From an uncultured Saprospiraceae bacterium (lineage in GTDB: Bacteria; Bacteroidota; Bacteroidia; Chitinophagales; Saprospiraceae), in assembly GCA_937959375.1 (NCBI GenBank), contig CALGLS010000575.1, positions 1-10,074 of the forward strand: a stretch of DNA of 10,074 nucleotides, in the 5' to 3' direction. This document shows positions 1 to 6,508 of this stretch, in pieces; position 1 is the first letter of the stretch; the number at the start of each line of letters is the position of its first letter. Under the pieces are notes generated by a model. That model saw only the letters and a program-made list of their open reading frames with translations, did not search any database and was not told the origin of the DNA. The translations under genes were made by a program, and so were the position numbers.

Positions 1-198
1 GATTCATTTTTCCACAAAATCGTAATGGTACGAGATCGCTTACGCGTGATGGAACAACGAATCAACAGCAGCAAAAATCTAAATGATGAAGAAAAAGTAA
101 ATCTTCAACAATACATCACTCGTGTTTATGGAAGTTTAACCACTTTCAACGTATTTTTCAAATATAAGGCAGACCATTTTGTGGGTGCAAAGTCTTAA
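1..198 (+). CDS. C-terminal end of an unrecognised protein (5' truncated by window)
   Basis: The frame is open from the first base and ends at TAA 196-198, leaving 65 residues (starting DSFFHKIVMVRD, ending HFVGAKS). The start lies outside the window. The segment is highly charged and looks helical: RDRLRVMEQRIN, then NLNDEEKVNLQQYITRVYGS, then a more hydrophobic TTFNVFFKYK stretch. I see no catalytic motif, membrane segment or known domain, and I do not recognise the family. Its reading frame looks coding: it has amphipathic helix spacing and no low-complexity sequence. It runs in the same direction as the downstream lipoprotein gene but is separated from it by 384 bases, so co-transcription is not obvious. 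The open frame and its composition support it being a real gene end. No function can be given. Confidence 0.7.
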   Translation, partial: DSFFHKIVMVRDRLRVMEQRINSSKNLNDEEKVNLQQYITRVYGSLTTFNVFFKYKADHFVGAKS

Positions 199-206
199 TC
201 ACAGCA

Positions 207-356
207 TTAATATCCAACAGCCATTGATAATATCCTCTCTCCGGAAGACCGAAATCCTGACACTTCAGGGCCATATTTAGCATAAAGCTCCAAAATTCGG
301 TCTTCCGGCCAATAATTAATCTCCTCAGCCATCTTCTTTTCAAGACTTCGAAGCAT
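207..356 (-). CDS. Doubtful antisense small ORF, 49 aa, or gene remnant
   Basis: On the minus strand an ATG at 356-354 opens a 49-residue frame (MLRSLEKKMAEEINYWPEDR..., ending RILSMAVGY) that stops at TAA 209-207. The same frame stays open upstream to about position 461 without another ATG. Its composition looks protein-like: a charged helix, then WPEDRILELYAKYGPE. That could mean a short gene, or the tail of a decayed one whose start is lost. It sits entirely in the spacer, 3' to 3' with the upstream partial gene. Against it: it is short, overlaps a longer open frame in another minus-strand phase, contains both arms of a 13-bp inverted repeat, and matches no family I recognise. Confidence 0.2.
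   Translation of the reverse strand: MLRSLEKKMAEEINYWPEDRILELYAKYGPEVSGFRSSGERILSMAVGY
241..308. repeat. Perfect 13-bp inverted repeat with inner hairpin
   Basis: The arm ccggaagaccgaa at 241-253 is the exact reverse complement of ttcggtcttccgg at 296-308, with a 42-base spacer. Inside the spacer a second perfect stem is possible: cctga (256-260) with tcagg (265-269) across a 4-base loop. The element lies about 40 bases after the stop of the upstream gene. There is no T-tract, so it is not a classical intrinsic terminator. It could be an RNA structure at the end of the upstream transcript, or a decayed small element. Confidence 0.6.
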
Positions 357-582
357 CCTTACTTTTGAAGAAAGTTGTTTAGTAACTTCACAGAATATGC
401 TTAACTTTAAGTTTTTAAATATTGAAGTTTTGTAAAAACCTATCTCACTGGCCGGATGGGCTTATAAATTGCTTGCGAAATGATTTTTTCACTCAACGCT
501 TCAACTTTTTAAACGCCTATAGTGTTACAATGGGTCTGTCTGGTGATCATGTTCTTAATTAATTTCATTCAAATAAATTACT

Positions 583-1932
583 ATGCCTAAAAGGCCAATT
601 ATCTTCTTCTTTACTTTGCTGGTTGTTAGTGTACTAATTAGCTCATGCTTGGTCATGGACAATACTTTTAGTACTGTTGCTCCTGGTATATGGAGAGCAA
701 CGCTTCAGTTAGAACCTAAAGAAAGTGTTTCCAATAAAAAGGGAGAACCACTACCAGAGTTATTGGATTATCAATTTGAAGAAGTAAGTGGTGGTGAGTT
801 ACCATTTAATTTTGAAATTAAATACAACGATGATAAAAGCGTATTCCTTGAAATAATCAACGGTGAAGAACGAATCGTTGTAGACGATGTCAAGATTTTC
901 CACGATAACCAAAATGGGAAGGACTCCATTATCATCAATTTTCCAATTTATGAATCAGTTATAAAAGCAGCTTTCGAAGAACGAATTATGGCAGGTATCT
1001 GGCAAGTGAACAATCGTGGAAGCTACTACGCCATTCCTTTTATTGCTCGTTTTGGGCAAGCACATCGCTTTAGTACCATGAAGAAAAAACCGATGATGGA
1101 TGTCAGCGGAAAGTGGCCAACTACCTTTGGTATTGAAACGGATGATCCCTATACAGCGATTGGTGATTTCAAACAAGATGGCAATAAGTTATCTGGAACT
1201 TTCCTTACCGAAACTGGAGACTATCGCTTCCTTGATGGGACGATCCAAGACAATAAAATTTATCTCTCTTGTTTTGATGCTTCCCATGCTTTTCTATTTG
1301 AAGGAAAAATCAAGGAAGACTCTACCATTCTTGGTTCATTTCGATCAGGAAAACATTACAAGACCATGTGGCAAGCAAAGAAAAATGATGCTGCGACCTT
1401 AACCAGTCCATACGATCTGACTTACTTAAAGGAAGGTTATGAATCATTAGAATTTGCTTTTGAAAATCCTGCAGGCAAAATGATTTCATTAAACGATGAG
1501 GCCTACAAAGGAAAAGTAAAGCTCGTGCAAATACTTGGTACTTGGTGCCCCAACTGTCGAGATGAAACTGCCTTCCTAGCAGACTACATGAAAAATAATA
1601 AAAACAAAGATGTAGCTGTTATCGCCTTAGCTTTTGAGAAATACAAAGAAAAGGATAAAGGGAATGCCGCAATAAATCGTTATACTAAGAAATTTGATTT
1701 GCCGTATGAGATGTTGTATGCTGGTTACTACAATAAAAAAGAGGCCGCAAAGGCTTTACCAATGCTGAATCACATACTCTCCTACCCAACATTAATTTTT
1801 GTAGATAAAAACAATAAAGTTAGAAAAATACACACCGGATTTTCTGGTCCGGCAACAGAGTTTTATGATGATTTTGTAAAGGAATTTGATGAAACCGTAA
1901 AATCATTATTGAAGGAAGAATTTAAAGGTTAG
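583..1932 (+). CDS. TlpA-like thioredoxin-fold lipoprotein (thiol-disulfide oxidoreductase)
   Basis: Predicted envelope lipoprotein of 449 residues. Residues 1-21 form a signal peptide (PKR, then a hydrophobic FFFTLLVVSVL core) ending in an ISSC lipobox with Cys22 as the lipidation site. Residues about 30-270 are a beta-rich N-terminal region, with a segment near 173-265 (SGKWPTTFG...) of short beta strands, as in the N-terminal domains of many Bacteroidota TlpA proteins. Residues about 285-440 are the thioredoxin fold: redox motif W321-C322-P323-N324-C325 after the strand KLVQILGT, and the cis-proline segment S400-Y401-P402-T403 before LIFVD. Proteins of this family reduce or exchange disulfides of envelope proteins, for example in cytochrome maturation or oxidative stress. 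The substrate cannot be told here. The ATG fits the signal peptide exactly. Three TAG codons follow at its end (1930-1932, 1933-1935, 1939-1941), all in frame. Confidence 0.88.
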   Translation: MPKRPIIFFFTLLVVSVLISSCLVMDNTFSTVAPGIWRATLQLEPKESVSNKKGEPLPELLDYQFEEVSGGELPFNFEIKYNDDKSVFLEIINGEERIVVDDVKIFHDNQNGKDSIIINFPIYESVIKAAFEERIMAGIWQVNNRGSYYAIPFIARFGQAHRFSTMKKKPMMDVSGKWPTTFGIETDDPYTAIGDFKQDGNKLSGTFLTETGDYRFLDGTIQDNKIYLSCFDASHAFLFEGKIKEDSTILGSFRSGKHYKTMWQAKKNDAATLTSPYDLTYLKEGYESLEFAFENPAGKMISLNDEAYKGKVKLVQILGTWCPNCRDETAFLADYMKNNKNKDVAVIALAFEKYKEKDKGNAAINRYTKKFDLPYEMLYAGYYNKKEAAKALPMLNHILSYPTLIFVDKNNKVRKIHTGFSGPATEFYDDFVKEFDETVKSLLKEEFKG

Positions 1933-1998
1933 TAGCATTAGTACCTAATACTAACGTTTTTAATAAACCTTAGATTTAGAAAAAATAGATTAATAAAA

Positions 1999-2040
1999 GA
2001 TGACTTAGGTAAAGCAGGAGGCCTTGCAAATACAGACTAA
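1999..2040 (+). other. Short non-coding stretch echoing the TIR domain (DDLGKAG)
   Basis: In the 117-base spacer before the TIR gene, the frame shared with the upstream lipoprotein gene reads DDLGKAG (1999-2019) and then GLANTD before TAA at 2038-2040. The TIR protein has the identical heptapeptide at residues 23-29 (2116-2136). The two 21-base stretches differ at five positions, all third codon positions. It could be the relic of a duplicated TIR-gene end, or chance. There is no start codon that would make it a gene. An aggagg at 2016-2021 lies 28 bases from the TIR start, too far to be its ribosome binding site. Confidence 0.25.
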
Positions 2041-2049
2041 TGAAAAACC

Positions 2050-4452
2050 ATGAGTAGTAAAAATTTCGTTCTGGCTTATTCTAATGAAAATTACAGTATC
2101 GCCAAACAATTTGAAGACGATTTAGGCAAAGCGGGTATTCGCTTTGATCACTTGTCATGTGAAACATGGAAGAATGGAAAGCTGTCTCGAGAGATTCTCA
2201 AAAGTAAAAAGACTGTATTTCTGCTAATCAGTGACAACTACTTAAAGTCAACTAACTGCATGAATGATGCATTGCAAATGCTGAACACCTGCCTTGCTCA
2301 AAACCGTGTACAACCCATTATTATTGACGGTGAGTTTTACAACAAAAACACCAGTAGCTTCCAGCGTTTTCCCACAGAATTTGCACGCATCAGTGATCTA
2401 ATCAAATACATGAATCATTGGCAAGAGCATTATCTCAAAATGCGAAAAAACAAAGTCAATGTCAGTGAAAAGCAAGAAGTTACCTACAACAAAGAACTAA
2501 AAAGAGTCCGCACTATTTCTGCTGAAATTGGAGAATTCCTTCGTATTTTAAGAGAAACAGAGTACTGGAATCTTGATGATTTAATTGAAAGTCATTACGA
2601 ATGGTTTTTCAATAGAATTGGCAAACAAGATTTGCTTATCAAATACAAAAAAGCTTTTTCAAAAGGCGATTTAGCTTTGAAAAATCAATCTATTGTTGGG
2701 GATAATACCAAAATAGAAAGTGACGCAACTATTCCTACTAGCCCCGCTCCAGTTGATGAAGAAAATACACCTACTCAAATTGAACTAGAGAAGAAAAAAC
2801 AAAAGACTTACGACATCATTGCAGACATCTTTGACGACGACTCAGAAGATGGTAACGACGAGGAGAACTTGACTGATGATCACGCTAAGATCGATATCAA
2901 TAACATTAACGAAATCACTACTTGGAGTGAAATAATAACAGACAAAGATCCTATGGCTTTTGATGATAAAAAAGACTTTTTTAATAAGATTGCGCATCTT
3001 GTCGAAAAGGATGAAGATCACCTTGCAGTCAAACAATTAGACCTTTTTCTTAGCCAACATCCTGAAAGTGGAGATGCTTATATGTGGTTGGCTAGAATTT
3101 CGACTAATGATGAAGACTTCAATCTAGCAAAGTCTCATTATGAGAAGTCAATCGAATTAGATGCCACAAACGTGAATGCACTCACAGAATATGGAAGTTT
3201 GGTTTTCCATCATTTTAAAAACCAACCAAAATTAGCAAGCAAGGCTTTCAAAAAAGCAATTGCGCTCGACTCCAACAATGTAAATGCAAACTACTTCTAC
3301 GCCTTGCTCTTGACTGAAGTTTTAGAAAAACCTAAGAAAGCGATTAAGTATTTCAAAAAAACATTAGAGTTAGCTCCCACTCATGCTTTTGCCAACTATG
3401 ATTTGGCTTTTCTTTACTTCAATCAAAAGGATAAACTCAACGCTGCAAAACATTATGAATACGCCTTTACCATAAACCCAGAACTACGCGTTCCGGAAAA
3501 TGATAAAGCTTTTTGGTACAATGACTATTTAGAACAAGGAAAAAGTCATTTAGAGCAAGACAGCAACAAACCTAAAAAATCAAAAAAGAAGAAAAAGAAG
3601 CAACTTGTAAAAGACTTTACAAAGCCAGAATTAGAATTAACTGACAACCCAGAAGACGACATGGAAGACGAAGTAGAAAAGCCTCGACGCAAAACCGTAT
3701 TAATCACCGGTGCCACCTCAGGAATCGGAAAAGCAACTGCCGACATCTTCGCAAAAAATGGCTATCGAATCATCATCACTGGTCGACGTGCAGACAGATT
3801 ACAAGAGTTAAAAGATCATTACATTGCAAAACATAACAGTGATATACACACGCTAACTTTTGATGTTCGAGATTGGGACGAAAGTCAAAAAAATATAGAA
3901 ACCTTACCCGAAGAATGGCAAGAAGTTGATTTGTTGATTAACAATGCAGGACTTGCAAAAGGCTACGCTCCCGTTCACGAAGGCGACCTCAGCCATTGGG
4001 AAACAATGATTGACACCAACATCAAAGGCTTACTTTATATGACGCGTCTTATTACCCCTGGTATGGTGAAACGTCAACAAGGACAAATCATCAATGTCTG
4101 TTCTTCTGCTGGCCATGAAGTTTATCCGAATGGCAATGTCTATTGTGCAACTAAGCATGCGGTTGATGCCTTAACTAAGGGACTTCGACTCGAGCTGCAT
4201 AAGCATGGTATTCGTGTGAGTCAGGTTAGTCCTGGGCATGTAGAAGAAACGGAGTTTGCTGCTGTACGTTTTGATGGAGATCTTGAACGTGCTTCTATTT
4301 ATGAAGATTTCCAACCTTTAAAATCATCGGATGTAGCAGATGCGATCTACTATATGGCAAGTTGCCCTCCACATGTTACCATTCAAGATATGATCATGAT
4401 GGGTACACAACAGGCAAGTAGTAATTTTATTGATCGCTCTGGGCGGAAGTAA
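2050..4452 (+). CDS. TIR-TPR-SDR fusion protein (TIR domain, TPR repeats, YdfG-like dehydrogenase)
   Basis: An uninterrupted 800-residue protein without signal peptide or membrane segment, so cytoplasmic. Residues about 4-125 are a TIR domain: strand NFVLAYSNENYSIAKQF, helix EDDLGKAGI, then TVFLLISDNYLKSTNCMNDAL. At the position of the catalytic Glu of NAD+-cleaving TIRs (CxxE) it has Asp73. Residues 126-205 are helical. Residues 215-300 are an acidic linker (DIFDDDSEDGNDEE). Residues about 311-480 hold four to five TPRs with the family's A/L/Y spacing. Residues 508-518 are a lysine tract. Residues 548-795 are a complete classical SDR: TGATSGIG (553-560), GRR (578-580) favouring NADP(H), NNAG (631-634), and tetrad Asn657, Ser685, Tyr698, Lys702 (YCATK), then SPG. 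This half most resembles YdfG-type 3-hydroxy acid or serine dehydrogenases. The start is bounded by an in-frame TGA at 2041. Domain calls are firm. The joint function is unknown: a dehydrogenase tethered to a TIR signalling or scaffold module is inference. Confidence 0.93.
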   Translation: MSSKNFVLAYSNENYSIAKQFEDDLGKAGIRFDHLSCETWKNGKLSREILKSKKTVFLLISDNYLKSTNCMNDALQMLNTCLAQNRVQPIIIDGEFYNKNTSSFQRFPTEFARISDLIKYMNHWQEHYLKMRKNKVNVSEKQEVTYNKELKRVRTISAEIGEFLRILRETEYWNLDDLIESHYEWFFNRIGKQDLLIKYKKAFSKGDLALKNQSIVGDNTKIESDATIPTSPAPVDEENTPTQIELEKKKQKTYDIIADIFDDDSEDGNDEENLTDDHAKIDINNINEITTWSEIITDKDPMAFDDKKDFFNKIAHLVEKDEDHLAVKQLDLFLSQHPESGDAYMWLARISTNDEDFNLAKSHYEKSIELDATNVNALTEYGSLVFHHFKNQPKLASKAFKKAIALDSNNVNANYFYALLLTEVLEKPKKAIKYFKKTLELAPTHAFANYDLAFLYFNQKDKLNAAKHYEYAFTINPELRVPENDKAFWYNDYLEQGKSHLEQDSNKPKKSKKKKKKQLVKDFTKPELELTDNPEDDMEDEVEKPRRKTVLITGATSGIGKATADIFAKNGYRIIITGRRADRLQELKDHYIAKHNSDIHTLTFDVRDWDESQKNIETLPEEWQEVDLLINNAGLAKGYAPVHEGDLSHWETMIDTNIKGLLYMTRLITPGMVKRQQGQIINVCSSAGHEVYPNGNVYCATKHAVDALTKGLRLELHKHGIRVSQVSPGHVEETEFAAVRFDGDLERASIYEDFQPLKSSDVADAIYYMASCPPHVTIQDMIMMGTQQASSNFIDRSGRK
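3582..3588 (+). promoter_or_regulatory. dnaX-like A-AAA-AAG slippery heptamer at the TPR/SDR junction
   Basis: Codons Ser511-Lys-Lys read TCA AAA AAG, which places A_AAA_AAG in exactly the phase needed for -1 ribosomal frameshifting, as in E. coli dnaX. A -1 slip here would add about 19 residues and stop at a TGA before the SDR, giving a TIR-TPR-only product. I see no obvious upstream stimulator or strong downstream stem, and lysine-rich tracts produce such heptamers by chance, so the call is tentative. Confidence 0.2.
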
Positions 4453-4467
4453 ATATCGATCTAAATT

Positions 4468-4521
4468 TCAAACTCAAACTCAATCTCAATCTCAATCTCA
4501 ATCTCAATCTCAATCTCAATC
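4468..4521 (+). repeat. Hexanucleotide tandem array, TCAAAC x2 then TCAATC x7
   Basis: Nine head-to-tail 6-base units start 16 bases after the TIR-TPR-SDR stop codon: two TCAAAC units (4468-4479), then seven perfect TCAATC units (4480-4521). The copy number is likely variable by slippage. Because it lies in the spacer between two genes, it cannot alter a protein, but it may affect the 3' end of the upstream transcript. Confidence 0.95.
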
Positions 4522-4574
4522 TAGGGGATTATACCTTTTGCGAATTAAAATTGAGTTTGAGCTTATAATTGAAC
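4473..4574. repeat. Inverted repeat pairing the hexamer array with a degenerate reverse copy
   Basis: ctcaaactcaat (4473-4484) is the exact reverse complement of attgagtttgag (4550-4561). The right arm continues in 6-base phase as ttgagt, ttgagc, ttataa, ttgaac (4551-4574), so it looks like a decayed array in the opposite orientation. Any of the TCAATC units could pair with it in RNA. The resulting hairpin directly after the gene may serve as a transcription end or RNA-stability structure. It lacks a typical GC stem plus T-tract. Confidence 0.6.
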
Positions 4575-4690
4575 TTTTTCCTCGACTGGCTTAAACATAA
4601 AACACCCTGCAGATAAGCTTCTTTTCTAGACAGAACCTACATTAGGGTGAAACTTCCGCCTCCCTCCTTCCGACTTCCGTCTTTTTCCAC

Positions 4691-4698
4691 TATATTTG
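4691..4698 (+). promoter_or_regulatory. Bacteroidota -7 box (TAnnTTTG) for ffh
   Basis: tatatttg matches the Bacteroidota sigma-A -7 consensus TAnnTTTG at every fixed position and is followed by c, as is common. It ends 33 bases before the ffh ATG, a normal leader length. A clear -33 TTTG partner is not visible; the upstream region is a pyrimidine-rich run of cttccg-like words. No Shine-Dalgarno sequence lies between box and ATG. Confidence 0.5.
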
Positions 4699-4731
4699 CA
4701 CCCTATTTCATAATAAAACAATACTAGATAA

Positions 4732-6069
4732 ATGTTTGATAGTTTAAATGAAAGGTTAGAAGGCGTATTTAAGTCAATTAGTGGTGAAAATAAGCTTACA
4801 GAGATCAATATCGCTACGTCTATCAAAGAGATCAGACGTGCTTTGGTAGCTGCCGATGTGAACTATAAGATTGCAAAAGAATTTACCGATAAGGTAAAAG
4901 ATGAGGCTTTAGGAAGTAGAAACGTCTTGAATTCGGTAAAACCGGGTGAACTCATGGTGAAAATCGTGATGGACGAATTGGTTGCTCTAATGGGTGGTCA
5001 AGCTGCAGGTATCAATGTAAAAGGTGCTCCTGCCGTTATCCTTATCTCTGGTCTACAAGGTTCTGGTAAAACGACTTTTAGTGCTAAACTAGCCAATTTC
5101 CTTAAAACAAAGAGAGGTTTGAAGCCATTGTTGGTTGCCTGTGATGTATATCGTCCTGCTGCCATCAACCAGTTAACGGTGTTAGGTGAACAAATCGGAG
5201 TACCCGTTTATTCTGAAATTGAGAACAAAGATGTGGTCAATATCTCATTAAACTCAATTGCTCACGCAAAGTCAAAAGGTCACAATGTTGTGATCGTCGA
5301 TACAGCGGGTCGTTTGGCAGTGGATGAAGAAATGATGACTGAAATCAGTAACATCAAAGACGCCATCACACCTAATGAGACCCTTTTTGTAGTGGACTCT
5401 ATGACAGGTCAGGATGCGGTAAATACGGCAAAGGCCTTCAACGAACGCATTAACTTCGACGGTACCGTACTTACGAAGCTAGATGGTGATACACGTGGTG
5501 GTGCTGCTCTTTCGATCAAGTATACTGTTGGAAAGCCAATTAAGTTTGTGAGTACAGGTGAAACGATGGAAACCATCGACATCTTCTACCCTGAACGTAT
5601 GGCACAGCGTATCCTCGGTATGGGTGATATCGTTTCTTTCGTAGAAAAAGCGCAAGAGCAATTCGACGAAAAAGAAGCAAAACGTCTTGAAAAGAAAATT
5701 CGTAAAAATAAATTCGACTTCAATGACTTCCTTGGTCAGTTGAATCAGATCCGAAAGATGGGTGACATCAAGAGTTTGATCAACATGATTCCGGGTATGA
5801 ACAAGATGGCGAAGAATCTAGATATCGACGACAGTGCTTTCGGAAAAGTTGAGTCTATCATTTTCTCAATGACCCCAAAAGAACGTGCGAACCCTGAGAT
5901 TCTCAACATGAGTCGCAAAAAACGTATTGCAAACGGTTGTGGCCGTAACATCCATGAGATCAATCAGTTTATCAAACAGTTTGACCAAATGCGTAAGATG
6001 ATGCACAAGATGAGTACCGGTAAGGGGATGCAGGGCATGCAAGGCATGATGCCTGGTCGGAGAAAGTAA
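4732..6069 (+). CDS. ffh: Signal recognition particle protein Ffh (SRP54)
   Basis: GTPase subunit of the signal recognition particle. With 4.5S RNA it binds signal sequences of nascent inner-membrane proteins and delivers the ribosome to FtsY. Length 445 residues, normal for bacterial Ffh. Residues 1-85 are the N domain (MFDSLNERLEGVFKSISG, ALVAADVNYKIAKEF). The G domain follows: P-loop GLQGSGKTT (107-115), DVYRPAA (138-144), DTAGR (190-194), TKLDG (248-252). LGMGDI (295-300) leads into the M domain (about 325-445) with methionine-rich helices and the RNA-binding SRKKRIANGCGRN segment (394-406). It ends in a low-complexity GMQGMQGMMPGRRK tail, typical of the family. All GTPase motifs look intact. 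A TAA at 6067 is followed directly by TGA. Its spacers on both sides are long and repeat-filled, so it is probably transcribed alone from the box at 4691. Confidence 0.98.
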   Translation: MFDSLNERLEGVFKSISGENKLTEINIATSIKEIRRALVAADVNYKIAKEFTDKVKDEALGSRNVLNSVKPGELMVKIVMDELVALMGGQAAGINVKGAPAVILISGLQGSGKTTFSAKLANFLKTKRGLKPLLVACDVYRPAAINQLTVLGEQIGVPVYSEIENKDVVNISLNSIAHAKSKGHNVVIVDTAGRLAVDEEMMTEISNIKDAITPNETLFVVDSMTGQDAVNTAKAFNERINFDGTVLTKLDGDTRGGAALSIKYTVGKPIKFVSTGETMETIDIFYPERMAQRILGMGDIVSFVEKAQEQFDEKEAKRLEKKIRKNKFDFNDFLGQLNQIRKMGDIKSLINMIPGMNKMAKNLDIDDSAFGKVESIIFSMTPKERANPEILNMSRKKRIANGCGRNIHEINQFIKQFDQMRKMMHKMSTGKGMQGMQGMMPGRRK

Positions 6070-6122
6070 TGAATTAGAATGTGAATTAGAGTTAGAATTA
6101 GAATTTCTCGTCTAACATAAAA

Positions 6123-6298
6123 CACGATAGAAGGTCATTCTAATTCCTATTCCCATTCTAATTCTACAAGGTTTCCCACGTTTCTTAACTGAGGCGCGGG
6201 AAATTTTTATTTGTGAAAGAATTCGGGTTCTCTTCAATGTAGTGAAAAATGCAAATTGATTATAATGTAAATAAGTGCGCACGATAGAAAATCATTCT
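6123..6298 (+). repeat. Direct repeat pair of 19 bases
   Basis: cacgatagaaggtcattct (6123-6141) recurs as cacgatagaaaatcattct (6280-6298), identical at 17 of 19 positions. Both copies lie between the arms of the surrounding inverted repeat, and the first leads straight into attctaattc words. This suggests that part of the spacer arose by duplication. Confidence 0.6.
6172..6212 (+). terminator. Probable intrinsic terminator of ffh
   Basis: tttcccacg (6172-6180) can pair with cgcgggaaa (6195-6203) with one mismatch across a 14-base loop, followed at once by tttttattt (6204-6212). Stem plus T-tract is the classical rho-independent form. It lies about 100 bases after the ffh stop, with repeat words in between, so other ends are possible. 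Confidence 0.5.
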
Positions 6299-6363
6299 GT
6301 ACCTCCCGCAACAGACGAGCATTCTAATTCTGACTCTAATTCTGACTCACGTTCCCATTCTAA

Positions 6364-6508
6364 TCCCCCTCCAACTTAATGATTTGTTAATTAATATAAG
6401 ATGCAATAAATATTTCATATTTTAGATGCTCAAATAACACTGCATTTATTAATCCTCAGTTGTTACCCTTTGCGCAGTCAATGGGTTCAACAATTAAAAA
6501 TCACCTCC
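6364..6508. other. Leader region of the M16 protease gene
   Basis: This AT-rich stretch follows the inverted repeat and must hold the promoter of the protease gene. The best -7 candidate is tattttag at 6418-6425, one mismatch from TAnnTTTG. A TTTG at 6383 is too far away to be its partner. I see no other feature. Confidence 0.3.

Larger units (their letters stand above)
199..582. other. 384-base spacer, mostly AT-rich and non-coding
   Basis: No convincing gene lies here. The left half holds a perfect inverted repeat and a weak antisense open frame, listed separately. The right half (about 360-582) is AT-rich and should hold the promoter of the lipoprotein gene at 583. I could not find a clean TAnnTTTG box there, so no promoter is called. 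No Shine-Dalgarno sequence precedes the ATG at 583, which is usual for Bacteroidota. Confidence 0.6.
6071..6363. repeat. Long imperfect inverted repeat made of GAATTA-like words
   Basis: The left arm (6071-6113) is a degenerate run of gaattag-type words ending in ctcgtct. The right arm (6313-6363) begins with agacgag, its exact reverse complement, and continues with attctaattct and actctaattct words that align with the reverse complement of the left arm with few mismatches over about 30 bases. A third block in right-arm orientation lies at 6136-6167. The element fills most of the spacer between ffh and the protease gene. It could be a MITE-like insertion, but no clear target-site duplication or coding content is visible, and word expansion is equally possible. 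Confidence 0.65.

Noticed and set aside
2016..2021. aggagg as a Shine-Dalgarno site for the TIR-TPR-SDR gene
   Set aside because: It lies 28 bases from the ATG at 2050, far outside usable spacing, and the ATG at 2040 that would fit better hits a stop after five codons.
2050..4452. Antiphage TIR defence operon
   Set aside because: No partner defence gene, transposase, integrase or phage gene lies beside it; neighbours are a thioredoxin lipoprotein gene and ffh, so context gives no support.
4468..4521. CRISPR array
   Set aside because: The units are 6 bases and strictly tandem with no spacers; it is a microsatellite-like array.
4606..4632. PstI, HindIII and XbaI sites clustered within about 25 bases (ctgcag, aagctt, tctaga), like a cloning polylinker
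   Set aside because: The sites are separated by non-vector bases, no other vector sequence is nearby, and flanking composition is like the rest of the spacer. Chance is the simpler reading.
6500..6508. atcacctcc directly before the protease ATG, identical to part of the 16S rRNA 3' tail
   Set aside because: It is the anti-Shine-Dalgarno sequence itself, not its complement, so it cannot pair with 16S as a ribosome binding site. Most likely coincidence.
6470..6508. TTG start giving a 983-residue protease
   Set aside because: It would put 13 extra polar residues before a perfect MKKTR signal peptide start; the ATG at 6509 is preferred.
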